This document shows positions 50,394-59,411 of a stretch of 64,000 bases of DNA, in pieces (position 1 is the first letter of the stretch; every line of letters starts with the position of its first letter). The position numbers were made by a program, and so were the translations under genes. The stretch is taken from positions 806,001-870,000 of the forward strand of contig NZ_OY776217.1 in the NCBI RefSeq assembly GCF_963675455.1, read 5' to 3'. Under the pieces are notes generated by a model that saw nothing but the letters and a program-made list of their open reading frames with translations, made no database searches and was not told the DNA's origin. The DNA is from Emcibacter sp. (lineage in GTDB: Bacteria; Pseudomonadota; Alphaproteobacteria; Sphingomonadales; Emcibacteraceae).

Positions 50394-51755
50394 ATGGTAG
50401 ACGAGAAACTTATCGAAGAAACCGAAAAATGGTTGATTCAACATGATATCATTGACGTGGAAGTTATGGTCAGTGATTTTGCCGGCATCAGCCGCGGCAA
50501 GGTCACGCCCCGGGCCAAGTTTATTGAAGGACTGAGAACCGGTGGCCACCGGGTGCCGGACTCCCTGTTTGCCCTGACAATCAACTGCGATTTTATCGCC
50601 AACGATTACATCACGGCGCTTGAGGAGGATCTTTTACTCCAGCCGGATTTGGATACCCTCCAGATTTTGCCATGGCCTGATACGCCGACCGCCTGCGTTA
50701 TATGTGACGTCTACAAGGAAAGTGGCGAACCGGCGCATAACTCGCCGCGACAGGTGCTCCGAAAAGTTCTCTCCCTGTACCATGAAAAAGGCTGGCAGCC
50801 GGTGGTGGCGCCGGAATTCGAATTTTTCCTTCTGGCCCGTCAGGAAAAAATTGAAAGCGATCCAATCCCGCCCCGGGGAAGATCCGGAAAAATGTCCATG
50901 GACAAAGGGGTTTTATCCCTGGATGCCCTGGATGAATTCAGCCCCATGTTTGATCAGGTCTATGACTGTTGTGATGAGATGAATATCCAGGTGGATACCC
51001 TTACACACGAGGCCGGGCCTGCCCAGTTCGAAGTTAATGTCTATCACGGCGATCCGCTGAATGTGGCGGATCAGTCCTTTAACTTTAAGCGCCTGCTGAA
51101 ACAGGTTGCCATCCGGCACGGTATGTTCGCCAGTTTTATGGCTCAGCCTTACCCGGACCAGTATGGCAGCGCCATGCATATCCATCAGAGCGTCGTGAAT
51201 ATATCCGATGGTAAAAATATTTTTGCTGATGACGATGGCACTGATACGGAAATTTTTCATGCCCACATCGCGGGTCTGCAAAAATATATTCCCTCACTGA
51301 TGCCCCTGCTGGCGCCTTATGCCAATAGTTACCTGCGTATCGGCAGCGGCATGAGCTCTCCGGCCAACCTTCACTGGGGTCGGGAAAACCGGTCAGTGGG
51401 TCTGCGGGTGCCGTCCGGCGGCCGGGCTGCACGACGGGTCGAAAACCGGATTGCCGGCGCCGATGTGAACCCTTACCTGGCCATCGCGGCATCATTGCTG
51501 GCGGGATATCTGGGTATGGTCGAAAACCTGACGCCGACGGAAGCCCTGAACGAATCTGCCTACGATGTGGACAGCCAGCGCCTGCCGCTTCATTTTCTGT
51601 CCAGCCTGAATCAATTCAGGGAATCTGAGGTGTTAAAAGATATTTTGCATGATGAATTTATTTCAACTTATGTGGATGTGAAGGAAGAGGAATATTCCGC
51701 TAACTACAGCATGCTTTCCCCTTGGGAAATTCGTTATTTGCTGACCAACGTATAG
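50394..51755 (+). CDS. puuA: Gamma-glutamylpolyamine synthetase (glutamine synthetase family)
   Basis: The 453-aa protein has the glutamine synthetase fold: an N-terminal beta-grasp with VMVSDFAGISRGKVTPRAKF, the metal/ATP region APEFEFFLLARQE, QFEVNVYHGDPL, FMAQPYPDQYGSAMHIHQSV and ENRSVGLRVPSGGRAARRVE with the catalytic arginines. The form and context match PuuA/GlnA3-type enzymes, which glutamylate putrescine or spermidine with ATP. A real glutamine synthetase is unlikely because the Tyr adenylylation loop is missing. AGGT precedes the ATG. It is the committed step of the pathway encoded by the next genes. Confidence 0.87.
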   Translation: MVDEKLIEETEKWLIQHDIIDVEVMVSDFAGISRGKVTPRAKFIEGLRTGGHRVPDSLFALTINCDFIANDYITALEEDLLLQPDLDTLQILPWPDTPTACVICDVYKESGEPAHNSPRQVLRKVLSLYHEKGWQPVVAPEFEFFLLARQEKIESDPIPPRGRSGKMSMDKGVLSLDALDEFSPMFDQVYDCCDEMNIQVDTLTHEAGPAQFEVNVYHGDPLNVADQSFNFKRLLKQVAIRHGMFASFMAQPYPDQYGSAMHIHQSVVNISDGKNIFADDDGTDTEIFHAHIAGLQKYIPSLMPLLAPYANSYLRIGSGMSSPANLHWGRENRSVGLRVPSGGRAARRVENRIAGADVNPYLAIAASLLAGYLGMVENLTPTEALNESAYDVDSQRLPLHFLSSLNQFRESEVLKDILHDEFISTYVDVKEEEYSANYSMLSPWEIRYLLTNV

Positions 51756-51879
51756 CGGATTATGTGGCGTCTGGCGCCGACAAGCAGTAATGTCACTGGA
51801 AGTGAACTGACCGGCTTTTACGGGCGGCAGATGCACCATTTTTGACAAAACAGGCCAGCCAGAACCCCAGGAGGATGAA

Positions 51880-52815
51880 ATGACCGGAACCAAACTTACA
51901 CCACAGGACTATCGGGAAACCGCTTATGCGGGAATCCTGAGTTTTTTGCGCTTTCCCTTTTCCCGGGATCTGGCCGGTGCCGATATGGCGGTACTTGGCG
52001 TTCCCTATGATCTGGGAACGACAAACCGTTCCGGCGCGCGCTCCGGACCGCGGGCAATCCGCGAACAATCTTCGCTGGTTGGTGAATTTGAATGGGGCGT
52101 CTGGCCCTGGGACTATCACCTGAACGACCGGCACACCGTGGTCGATTACGGCGATGTATGTGATTTTACCGCCTATCCTGAACGCATGACCGCAGAACTC
52201 GAGCGGATGGCATCGGAGATTATCTCGCAGGACACGGCGTTACTGTCCCTCGGCGGAGACCATTTTATCTCTCTGGCCCTGCTCAGGGCGCATGTCAAAA
52301 AATACGGGCCGCTGGCCCTTATCCATTTTGACGCCCACACGGATACCTGGGTCAGCGAAGACTATAATCACGGCACAATGTTCTACCACGCGATCCAGGA
52401 AGGGCTGATTGATGTGGAGCATTCAATCCAGCTGGGAATCCGGACCCCAAACCCGGATACCTTCGGGCTCCAGATTGTGGACGCCATTGCGCTGGATAAT
52501 ATGACCAACAAGGAAGTGGCTGCAACGATCTGTAACCGGGTGCAGGACAGAAAGGCCTATGTCAGTTTTGACATAGACTTTCTGGATCCGGCCTTTGCCC
52601 CAGGCACCGGTACCCCTGTGCCGGGCGGGGCAAGCGTGATGCAGGGCCGGGAAATCCTGCGCGGCCTGAAAGAGCTGAATGTCGTCGGTGGCGACCTGGT
52701 TGAAGTAGCGCCGTCCTATGATCCGATTGGTTCCGTCACAGCTTTGGCCGGCGCAACGCTGGCCTGTGACATTCTATATTTGATTTCAGAAGCTTTGACA
52801 CGGGGCAGAGGGTAA
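51880..52815 (+). CDS. speB: Agmatinase/ureohydrolase family protein
   Basis: The 311-aa protein has all Mn-binding motifs of the arginase/agmatinase family: LGGDHFISL, IHFDAHTDTW and SFDIDFLDPAFAPGTGTPVP. Agmatinase splits agmatine into putrescine and urea, which would feed the pathway in this operon; guanidinobutyrase is an alternative that would give GABA directly. Both fit. AGGAGG precedes the ATG at 51880. Confidence 0.87.
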   Translation: MTGTKLTPQDYRETAYAGILSFLRFPFSRDLAGADMAVLGVPYDLGTTNRSGARSGPRAIREQSSLVGEFEWGVWPWDYHLNDRHTVVDYGDVCDFTAYPERMTAELERMASEIISQDTALLSLGGDHFISLALLRAHVKKYGPLALIHFDAHTDTWVSEDYNHGTMFYHAIQEGLIDVEHSIQLGIRTPNPDTFGLQIVDAIALDNMTNKEVAATICNRVQDRKAYVSFDIDFLDPAFAPGTGTPVPGGASVMQGREILRGLKELNVVGGDLVEVAPSYDPIGSVTALAGATLACDILYLISEALTRGRG

Positions 52816-52853
52816 TCAGCCTTGTGTAATTGTCGTTATGGGAGTTTTGAACT

Positions 52854-54341
52854 ATGAAAACTTTTGATTACTGGAAAGACAAGGCCGCCGGTCTTTCATT
52901 CCGCACGCAGGCCTTTGTGAACGGGAAGTTCGTTGACGCCCTGTCCGGCAAAACATTCGCCAATGTCAATCCTGCCACGGCGCAGATATTCAACAATGTG
53001 GCAGAGTGTGACAAAGAGGACGTGGATATTGCCGTGAAAGCCGCGCGTAATGCGTTCGAAGACGGCCGCTGGTCAAACATGCATCCGGCCGAGCGGGGCC
53101 GGCACCTGATGCGTCTTGCCGACCTTATTCTCGAACATAAGGAAGAGCTTGCCCTTCTGGAAAGTCTGGATATGGGGAAACCCGTTTCCGATGCCATGTC
53201 CATTGATATACCAGGCAGCGCCCGCTGTATCCACTGGTACGGTGAAGCGGCTGACAAGCTTATGGATGAAATCGCCCCCACCGATCCGGGCGCCCTGGCC
53301 ATGGTTACCCGGGAAGCCCTGGGCGTCATCGGCGTTGTCGTTCCCTGGAACTTTCCCCTGCTCATGGCCTGCTGGAAAATCGGCCCGGCCCTGGCGGCTG
53401 GCAACAGTATCGTCCTGAAACCGGCGGAGCAATCACCGCTGTCGATGCTGCGCCTGGCGGAACTGGCCTCCGAGGCCGGAATTCCGGATGGTGTCCTGAA
53501 TGTAATTCCCGGCTTTGGTGAAACGGCGGGACAGGCGCTCGGTCTTCATATGGATGTGGACATGATTGCCTTCACCGGCTCAACACAGGTCGGCAAATTC
53601 TTCATGCAGTACAGCGGTCAGTCCAACCTGAAGCGGGTTTCGCTGGAATGTGGTGGCAAGTCGCCACACATTATCATGCGGGACTGCCCGGACCTGGACA
53701 AGGCTGCCGAAGCCGCAGCCAGCGCCATCTTCTTTAATCAGGGCGAGGTCTGCACCGCGGGCTCGCGGCTTCTGGTTGACCGCGCGGTCAAGGACGAATT
53801 CATGGACAAGCTGATGAAAGCCGGCCTCCAGCATACCGTCGGCGACCCGCTTGACCCCGCCACCACCATGGGGGCGCTGGTTGAGGAGCACCATATGAAC
53901 CGGGTGCTGGGTTTTGTCGACAAAGCCAATGAAGAAGGGGCGAGCCTCAAACTGGGCGGAAGCAGAAGTGCCGGACGGGAAGGATTTTTCGTCGACCCCA
54001 CCATCTTTGACGATGTGACACCTGACATGACCATTGCGCGAGAGGAAATTTTCGGCCCGGTTCTGTCCGTTCTGACTTTCGACAGCGAGGACGAAGCGGT
54101 GCGCATTGCCAATGATACAATCTATGGCCTTGCTGCCGCCGTCTGGAGCCGCGACATATCGCAGGCACACCGCATGGCGCGGGCCGTCCGGGCCGGCACC
54201 GTCTGGGTCAACTGCTGGGATCCGACCGGCGACATGACAATTCCGTTCGGCGGCTTCAAGCAGTCCGGTTTCGGGCGCGACAAGTCCCTGCACGCCCTGG
54301 AAAAATATACTGATCTCAAAACCACATGGGTACAGCTCTGA
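52854..54341 (+). CDS. puuC: Aldehyde dehydrogenase, PuuC-like
   Basis: The 495-aa NAD(P)-dependent enzyme has VVPWNFPLLMACWKIGPALA, FTGSTQVGKFFMQYSG, catalytic Glu in VSLECGGKSPHI and Cys in FNQGEVCTAGSRLLV. It ends with the typical FGGFKQSGFGRDKSLHALEK. It resembles gamma-glutamyl-gamma-aminobutyraldehyde dehydrogenase (PuuC) and would oxidise the aldehyde from PuuB or from SpuC. GGGAG precedes the ATG. It is 38 bp after the agmatinase gene. Confidence 0.88.
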   Translation: MKTFDYWKDKAAGLSFRTQAFVNGKFVDALSGKTFANVNPATAQIFNNVAECDKEDVDIAVKAARNAFEDGRWSNMHPAERGRHLMRLADLILEHKEELALLESLDMGKPVSDAMSIDIPGSARCIHWYGEAADKLMDEIAPTDPGALAMVTREALGVIGVVVPWNFPLLMACWKIGPALAAGNSIVLKPAEQSPLSMLRLAELASEAGIPDGVLNVIPGFGETAGQALGLHMDVDMIAFTGSTQVGKFFMQYSGQSNLKRVSLECGGKSPHIIMRDCPDLDKAAEAAASAIFFNQGEVCTAGSRLLVDRAVKDEFMDKLMKAGLQHTVGDPLDPATTMGALVEEHHMNRVLGFVDKANEEGASLKLGGSRSAGREGFFVDPTIFDDVTPDMTIAREEIFGPVLSVLTFDSEDEAVRIANDTIYGLAAAVWSRDISQAHRMARAVRAGTVWVNCWDPTGDMTIPFGGFKQSGFGRDKSLHALEKYTDLKTTWVQL

Positions 54342-54375
54342 GAGCCGGATCAGGATTCACGTTTGGAGAATTCAA

Positions 54376-55758
54376 ATGACTAAATTTAACCGAGATACTG
54401 CCCAGTGGCAGGAACTTGACCGTGAACATCATATCCACCCCTTCACGGACCCGGCCGCCCTTGGCAAGAAAGGCACCCGCGTCATCACCCGGGGCGAAGG
54501 CAGCTATATCTGGGACAGCGAAGGCAACAAGATCCTTGACGGCATGGCCGGCCTGTGGTGTGTCAATGTGGGTTACGGTCGCAAGGAACTGATCGACGCA
54601 GCCCATGAACAAATGAAAGAACTGCCCTATTACAACAGTTTTTTCCAGACCAGCCATCAGCCGCAAATCGAACTGTCCAGACTGCTGGCCGAAGTAACCC
54701 CCGAAGGGTTCAATCATTTCTTTTTTGCCGGTTCCGGATCCGAAGCCAATGACACCAATGTGCGCCTGGTGCGCCATTACTGGGATGTCAAAGGCCAGAC
54801 CGACAAGATGACATTCATCAGCCGGAAGAACGCCTATCACGGCAGTACGCTGGCCGCCACCAGTCTTGGCGGTATGGGTTACATGCATAACATGGGCGGC
54901 AAGAACGCCTCCCTCCTGCCGGGATTCGAGCATATCGGCCAGCCCTTCTGGTATCTTGAAGGCGATGACATGACACCGGAGGAATTCGGCCTGGAACGCG
55001 CCCGGGAACTGGAAGAAAAAATTCTGGAACTCGGCGCCGATACCGTAGCCGCCTTCATTGCCGAACCCATTCAGGGCGCCGGCGGCGTGATCGTACCGCC
55101 CGACACCTACTGGCCGGAAATCCAGCGCATCTGCAAGAAATATGATGTGCTCCTGATTGCTGACGAGGTGATCTGCGGTTTCGGCCGGACGGGCAACTGG
55201 TTTGGCTCCGAAACCATGGGCATAAAACCGGACCTGATGACCATGGCCAAGGGCATGTCTTCCGGCTACCTGCCGATTGCTGCGGTTGGCATGACGGATG
55301 AAGTGTTCGAAGTCCTGAATGGCGGCGGCGACATCAACCACGGCTATACCTACAGCGGCCACCCGGTCGCCAGTGCGGTCGCCATCGCCAATATCCATTA
55401 TATCAAGGGCCATAACCTGGTGGAGAAAGTCCGGGAAGAAACCGGCCCCTACCTTCATGCCGGACTACAGGACCTGGCAGACAATCACCCGCTCGTCGGC
55501 GAAACCCGGGGCCGCGGCCTGATGGCCGGCATTCAGCTGGTCAAGGACAAGGCCACCCGCACCACCTTCAGCGGAGACGAAGACGCCGGCACAATCTGTC
55601 GAAATTATTGTTTCCAGAACAACCTGATCATGCGGGCCGTTGACCAATCGATGATCATCAGTCCGCCGCTGACCATTTCCAAGTCCGAGATTGACGAGCT
55701 CCTTGAGAAAGGAAAACTCTGTCTTGATGCAACAGCCCGGGATCTGGGACTGATGTAA
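54376..55758 (+). CDS. spuC: SpuC-like polyamine:pyruvate aminotransferase
   Basis: This 460-aa class III PLP enzyme resembles putrescine/spermidine:pyruvate aminotransferases: REHHIHPFTDPAALGKKGTR, GMAGLWCVNVGYG, FFAGSGSEANDTNVRLVRHY, LIADEVICGFGRTGNWFGSE and LMTMAKGMSSGYLPIAAVG with the PLP lysine. It would offer a direct route from putrescine to 4-aminobutyraldehyde next to the glutamylated route (PuuA/PuuB). AGAATTCAA separates the GGAG site from the ATG. Its stop overlaps the puuB start by one base (TAATG). Confidence 0.87.
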   Translation: MTKFNRDTAQWQELDREHHIHPFTDPAALGKKGTRVITRGEGSYIWDSEGNKILDGMAGLWCVNVGYGRKELIDAAHEQMKELPYYNSFFQTSHQPQIELSRLLAEVTPEGFNHFFFAGSGSEANDTNVRLVRHYWDVKGQTDKMTFISRKNAYHGSTLAATSLGGMGYMHNMGGKNASLLPGFEHIGQPFWYLEGDDMTPEEFGLERARELEEKILELGADTVAAFIAEPIQGAGGVIVPPDTYWPEIQRICKKYDVLLIADEVICGFGRTGNWFGSETMGIKPDLMTMAKGMSSGYLPIAAVGMTDEVFEVLNGGGDINHGYTYSGHPVASAVAIANIHYIKGHNLVEKVREETGPYLHAGLQDLADNHPLVGETRGRGLMAGIQLVKDKATRTTFSGDEDAGTICRNYCFQNNLIMRAVDQSMIISPPLTISKSEIDELLEKGKLCLDATARDLGLM

Positions 55759-57032
55759 TGGCCGAGAAACACTGCCCCTCCTATTATGCCGCAACGGTGA
55801 ATGATACTTCCCGTTATCCGTCTCTTGAAGGAGAGACAAGCGCCGACATATGCGTGATAGGAGGTGGTTTTACCGGTATTGCAACAGCCCTGACCCTGGC
55901 GGAAAGAGGTTTCCAGGTCGTGGTGCTTGAGGCAAACCAGGTCGGCTGGGGCGCCTCCGGGCGCAATGGCGGCCAGATGATCCATGCCATTTCCGGCGAG
56001 GACAACCTGAGACGCAGCCAGGGGCCGGCCGCCGAAAAACTCATCCATGACATCAAATGGCGTGGCAATGAAATCATCCGCGAGAGGGTCGAGAAATATA
56101 ACATCCAGTGTGACCTGAAATACGGCTATATGGATGCCGCGGTTAAAAACCGCCATATGGACCATCTCAGGAAAGAATATGACTATTTCTCTGCGAACGG
56201 CCTTGAAGAGCATTTTCGCCTGGTCGAAGCCCGCGACATGGCGGACTATGTCGGCACGGACAGCTATTGCGGCGGCCTGTACAATGACCTGGACGGCCAT
56301 CTGCACCCCCTGAATCTGTGTCTGGGTGAAGCCCGCGCCTTTTCCTCCCTGGGCGGACGGATATATGAAGACAGCGCCGTGATCGATATCGAGCACGGCC
56401 TGACACCTGTCGTAAAAACAGCAACCGGACAGGTCCGGGCCAACAAGGTGGTGCTGGCAGGGAATGCCTATCATCATCTGGAAAGAAAGCACCTGCGCGG
56501 CTTTCTGTTTCCCGCCGGAACCTATATTCTTGCGACCGAGCCCCTGAGCGAGGAAATGGCCCGTCAGGTCCTGCCCCGTGACCAGGCGGTGTGCGACCTG
56601 AACGAGCTGCTGGATTATTACCGTCTTTCTGCCGACCGGAGGATGTTATACGGCGGCCGGTGTAACTATTCAGGCCGGGATCCGAAAAGCATCAAGGACA
56701 ATATGCTTCCCCGCATGCTAAAAACTTTCCCCCAGCTGAAGGATGCCCGCATCGACTATGAATGGGGAGGGAAAATCGGCATTATTATCAACCGCACACC
56801 CCACGTCGGACGGATCAATGATAATATCTATTATTCAGAGGGCTACAGCGGACATGGCGTCAACACCACCCATATTATCGGGGAAATTCTAAGTGACGCC
56901 ACTAGCGGACAAATGGAACGTTTTGATATATTTGCCAAGGCCAAACATACCCGTCTACCCGTCCCTGGCGGGCTGGGAAACCAGATTATCGCGCTGGGCA
57001 TGTTATATTATCGCATCAAGGATATTTTTTAG
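55758..57032 (+). CDS. puuB: Gamma-glutamylputrescine oxidase (second PuuB-like copy)
   Basis: The 424-aa flavoenzyme has the same layout as the copy at 46617: CPSYYAATVNDTSRYPSLEG, the FAD motif ICVIGGGFTGIATALTLAER and VGWGASGRNGGQMIHAISG, ending near YSEGYSGHGVNTTHIIGEI. It would oxidise gamma-glutamyl-putrescine to the aldehyde, H2O2 and ammonia. Its place between spuC and the end of the operon, with PuuA and PuuC upstream, makes it the better PuuB candidate of the two. The one-base overlap suggests coupled translation. Confidence 0.9.
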   Translation: MAEKHCPSYYAATVNDTSRYPSLEGETSADICVIGGGFTGIATALTLAERGFQVVVLEANQVGWGASGRNGGQMIHAISGEDNLRRSQGPAAEKLIHDIKWRGNEIIRERVEKYNIQCDLKYGYMDAAVKNRHMDHLRKEYDYFSANGLEEHFRLVEARDMADYVGTDSYCGGLYNDLDGHLHPLNLCLGEARAFSSLGGRIYEDSAVIDIEHGLTPVVKTATGQVRANKVVLAGNAYHHLERKHLRGFLFPAGTYILATEPLSEEMARQVLPRDQAVCDLNELLDYYRLSADRRMLYGGRCNYSGRDPKSIKDNMLPRMLKTFPQLKDARIDYEWGGKIGIIINRTPHVGRINDNIYYSEGYSGHGVNTTHIIGEILSDATSGQMERFDIFAKAKHTRLPVPGGLGNQIIALGMLYYRIKDIF

Positions 57033-57061
57033 TGTGTTAGCAATGGAAAGATAACGGGAAA

Positions 57062-57922
57062 ATGAAGGATAAATTTGCGCATCCGGCTTTTCGGGAAAAA
57101 CTGTATAATCTTTTTAAATATACGATTTATCTGCTTCTCATGTGGAATACCTACCTGTTTTTCCAACAGGACTGGGACGCCTCGTCACACACCTTCCAGG
57201 ATGGGGTCCATTTTTCCCAGATTATAGAAGCCTTCACGGCCAGCGCCGATACATTGAACTGGGTGATCCTGCTGCTCCTGTTTGAGCTGGAAACCTGGGT
57301 GATTTCCGATGAAGCCCTGGAGAAAAAACATCTCAAATGGAGCCTGATGGCGGTTCGGAGCCTGTGTTACAGCCTGATATTATATGCTTTTTACGGCTAT
57401 TATATAAAACTGATGCTTTTCTATGGCGTCACTCCGTTTCCTGTCGAAGACGTCTGCAGCATGGTCGATGGAGTATTATCCAAGGTTATCGCCCTGGACG
57501 AGTATGAGATCCTGACAGCCGAAAACTGTCAAAGCCTCGCGGGGCTGGACCTGTTCAAAATACAGGGGCAGGCGCTGATTGCCGATGCGCAGGCGCTGGC
57601 GGACACGAGAGAACTTGCCTGGATAGATGTCATCAATGCGGGCACCTGGATCTGGATTGTTGTCGTTCTGGAGGTGGATGTCTGGTTCCAGCTTAAGGGA
57701 TTGCTCAAAGGGCCCCTGCTGAGGATCAGCAAATTTTTCAAGGCCGCTCTGTACATCAGCCTCCTGGTCTGTGCCATCATCTGGGGAATTCTGGGCGAAT
57801 TTCTGGATTTCTGGGATGCGTTCCTGTGGCTGGTGGCATTCGCCTTTATCGAAATGAACCTGTTCCAGTGGCAGCAGGAAATAAAAGAAAATAAAGCCGC
57901 ACGCAATCAGACTTCACCTTGA
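57062..57922 (+). CDS. Unknown six-helix membrane protein at the end of the polyamine operon
   Basis: I do not recognise a family for this 286-aa protein. It has about six membrane segments (roughly 18-35, 64-82, 96-120, 188-207, 226-246, 249-268) and a 60-residue soluble loop between the third and fourth. Related motifs recur: LLFELETWV near 72-80, VVLEVDVWF near 201-209 and FAFIEMNLFQW near 260-270. Each places Glu, then an acidic or polar residue, two positions apart in a hydrophobic stretch before an aromatic. This suggests internal repeats. It starts 29 bp after puuB and probably shares its transcript, so a role in amine transport or sensing is possible but unproven. Confidence 0.75.
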   Translation: MKDKFAHPAFREKLYNLFKYTIYLLLMWNTYLFFQQDWDASSHTFQDGVHFSQIIEAFTASADTLNWVILLLLFELETWVISDEALEKKHLKWSLMAVRSLCYSLILYAFYGYYIKLMLFYGVTPFPVEDVCSMVDGVLSKVIALDEYEILTAENCQSLAGLDLFKIQGQALIADAQALADTRELAWIDVINAGTWIWIVVVLEVDVWFQLKGLLKGPLLRISKFFKAALYISLLVCAIIWGILGEFLDFWDAFLWLVAFAFIEMNLFQWQQEIKENKAARNQTSP

Positions 57923-57937
57923 CTTTGGGTAACAAGC

Positions 57938-57964
57938 CCGGGCAACTCAAAAACGGTTGCCCGG
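57938..57964. terminator. Hairpin between convergent genes
   Basis: CCGGGCAAC (57938-57946) pairs perfectly with GTTGCCCGG (57956-57964) around a 9-nt loop. It lies between the membrane protein gene and chrR, which converge. T-tracts are weak on both strands, so it may act as a transcript-stabilising 3' end as well. Confidence 0.65.
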
Positions 57965-57981
57965 CACATTGGATAACATGA

Positions 57982-58623
57982 CTAAAGGCCAATCAGAGGC
58001 TGGACCAGGCGCACCAAGAAAGAATTGAACCTGAGCGATGCCTCGGTCAGCACCAGACAGATGCATTCCTCGCCCGGATCAATCATCGGCTGATGCACGT
58101 CGTCACCGTCGGCAAGGTCCATGTCGCCTGCCACATACTGCTGCCCGCCACAATGATAACTGCCCTGCAGCACCAGCGTCATTTCATTACCCCGATGCCC
58201 ATGTTCGGGAATGGTAATGCCCCCTCTGGCCCGAAGCAGCCACAGACGTTCATCATTGGGTCCGGTCCACAGTCTGACATTCTGAAGACCCGGGCCCATA
58301 AACCGCCATTTAAGATCGTCCAGACCGCAGCCAAGATAGTCCGCCAGAGGCGCCGGCAGAGACGGGTTTCTATAATGTGGCTCTTCAACTCCATCTTCAG
58401 TTTCAGGCAGGCGAGCCAGAATTTCATCCAGCAACGTGTCGCTGACAGGCACGCTGGCGCCGGTTTCCAGAAAAGCGCCGCCAAGGGCTTCCGCCTCGTT
58501 GATTTTTTGCCGCACCTCAGGACGTAATGCAGCCTGAGACGCCACCAACAGGGCATGCCCTTCGTTCAGCCCGCCGGAAGCATATGACACGATCCATTCA
58601 TCAGTCACCAGACCAGTATTCAT
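57982..58623 (-). CDS. chrR: ChrR-family anti-sigma factor with degenerate zinc site
   Basis: The 213-aa protein has the ChrR layout: an N-terminal anti-sigma domain (about 1-80) and a C-terminal cupin (about 100-205). The cupin metal ligands H141, H143 and E147 (IPEHGHRGNEM) and H177 (DVHQP) are all present. In the N-terminal domain, which in the R. sphaeroides ChrR structure holds zinc through two His and two Cys, none of the ligands is present: the expected H-x3-C-x2-C reads Q30-x3-R34-x2-V37, and the first Cys of the protein is C99. It overlaps the sigma gene by 4 bp, so it is still the partner. Confidence 0.88.
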   Translation of the reverse strand: MNTGLVTDEWIVSYASGGLNEGHALLVASQAALRPEVRQKINEAEALGGAFLETGASVPVSDTLLDEILARLPETEDGVEEPHYRNPSLPAPLADYLGCGLDDLKWRFMGPGLQNVRLWTGPNDERLWLLRARGGITIPEHGHRGNEMTLVLQGSYHCGGQQYVAGDMDLADGDDVHQPMIDPGEECICLVLTEASLRFNSFLVRLVQPLIGL

Positions 58624-59240
58624 GTTACATTCTCTCTGCGTTTTTCAAGCGATGGCCTCAGTTTGCGCACGGCCAGCCGGATCCGGGATTTCACCGTACC
58701 CAGTGGCAGGCCCAGCGCTTCAGCAACTTCCGTGTGAGACATTTCTTCAAGGAACGCCTTGGCGATCACCTGTTTCAGCTCAGGGCTAAGGCTGTCAATA
58801 GCTCCCCGCACTGCTTCAGCTGTCTGGCCGGCTGAAACCATTTCATCTGTTTTCGCCTCATCCACCAGTTCAGACAAATGATCATCAACATCAAGCTCGA
58901 TAACCTTTCGCCGCCGGATTATGTCGATATGACTGTTGCGGGCGACCGTAAATATCCAGGTGCTGACACGGGCCTTGTCCGCATTATAGCTGTCCGCCTT
59001 GCGCCATATTTTCAACATGACTTCCTGCAGCAGGTCTTCCGCCTGCTGTTCATCCATTTTCCGGGACATGAGGAAACTTTTCAACCGCGGTGCATACATT
59101 TCATAGAGGCGAACGAAAGCCTGGCGGTCGCGCCTTTGGGCGATCCGGTCCAGCAACTTCGCGCCTTCCTCCTGGTCCCTTTCCCCGGTAATGTGCTTTT
59201 CCTCCAGCGGGACTGCATTGCGCCCGTTTTTCTGCCGCAT
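58620..59240 (-). CDS. rpoE: ECF sigma factor, RpoE/ECF11 type
   Basis: This sigma factor directs transcription of a stress regulon, in relatives the singlet-oxygen response. Region 2 (FVRLYEMYAPRLKSFL, AEDLLQEVMLKIWRKA, VSTWIFTVARNSHIDIIRRR) and region 4 (LSPELKQVIAKAFLEEMSHT and LPLGTVKSRIRLAVRKLRP) are clear. The reading frame is open up to 59453, but that start (TTG) and ATG 59348 lie at or upstream of the predicted transcription start. ATG 59240 gives 206 aa, nearer the family length; it has no clear ribosome-binding site, so the start is uncertain. Confidence 0.9.
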   Translation of the reverse strand: MRQKNGRNAVPLEEKHITGERDQEEGAKLLDRIAQRRDRQAFVRLYEMYAPRLKSFLMSRKMDEQQAEDLLQEVMLKIWRKADSYNADKARVSTWIFTVARNSHIDIIRRRKVIELDVDDHLSELVDEAKTDEMVSAGQTAEAVRGAIDSLSPELKQVIAKAFLEEMSHTEVAEALGLPLGTVKSRIRLAVRKLRPSLEKRRENVT

Positions 59241-59352
59241 GGTGTTTGAAATATTCGTCTCAATATCTTCCACAACGGCCGGTTTGTACACTCCGGGGTG
59301 CAGAGACAAGGAATGACCCGGTTTCTCTGTCACAGCAATCATGTTCATGTCA

Positions 59353-59382
59353 CTGATACGATTTGATTGCCGGTCCGGATCA
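59353..59382 (-). promoter_or_regulatory. Sigma-E-type promoter of rpoE-chrR (autoregulation)
   Basis: On the minus strand TGATCC (59382-59377), an 18-bp spacer and TATCAG (59358-59353) match the R. sphaeroides sigma-E pattern (TGATCC, 18 bp, TAxxA-type -10). The -10 is preceded by CG, as in known sites. Transcription would start near 59346. Confidence 0.65.
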
Positions 59383-59411
59383 CAACCTGGAAAATAAATA
59401 CCCGGAAAAAT

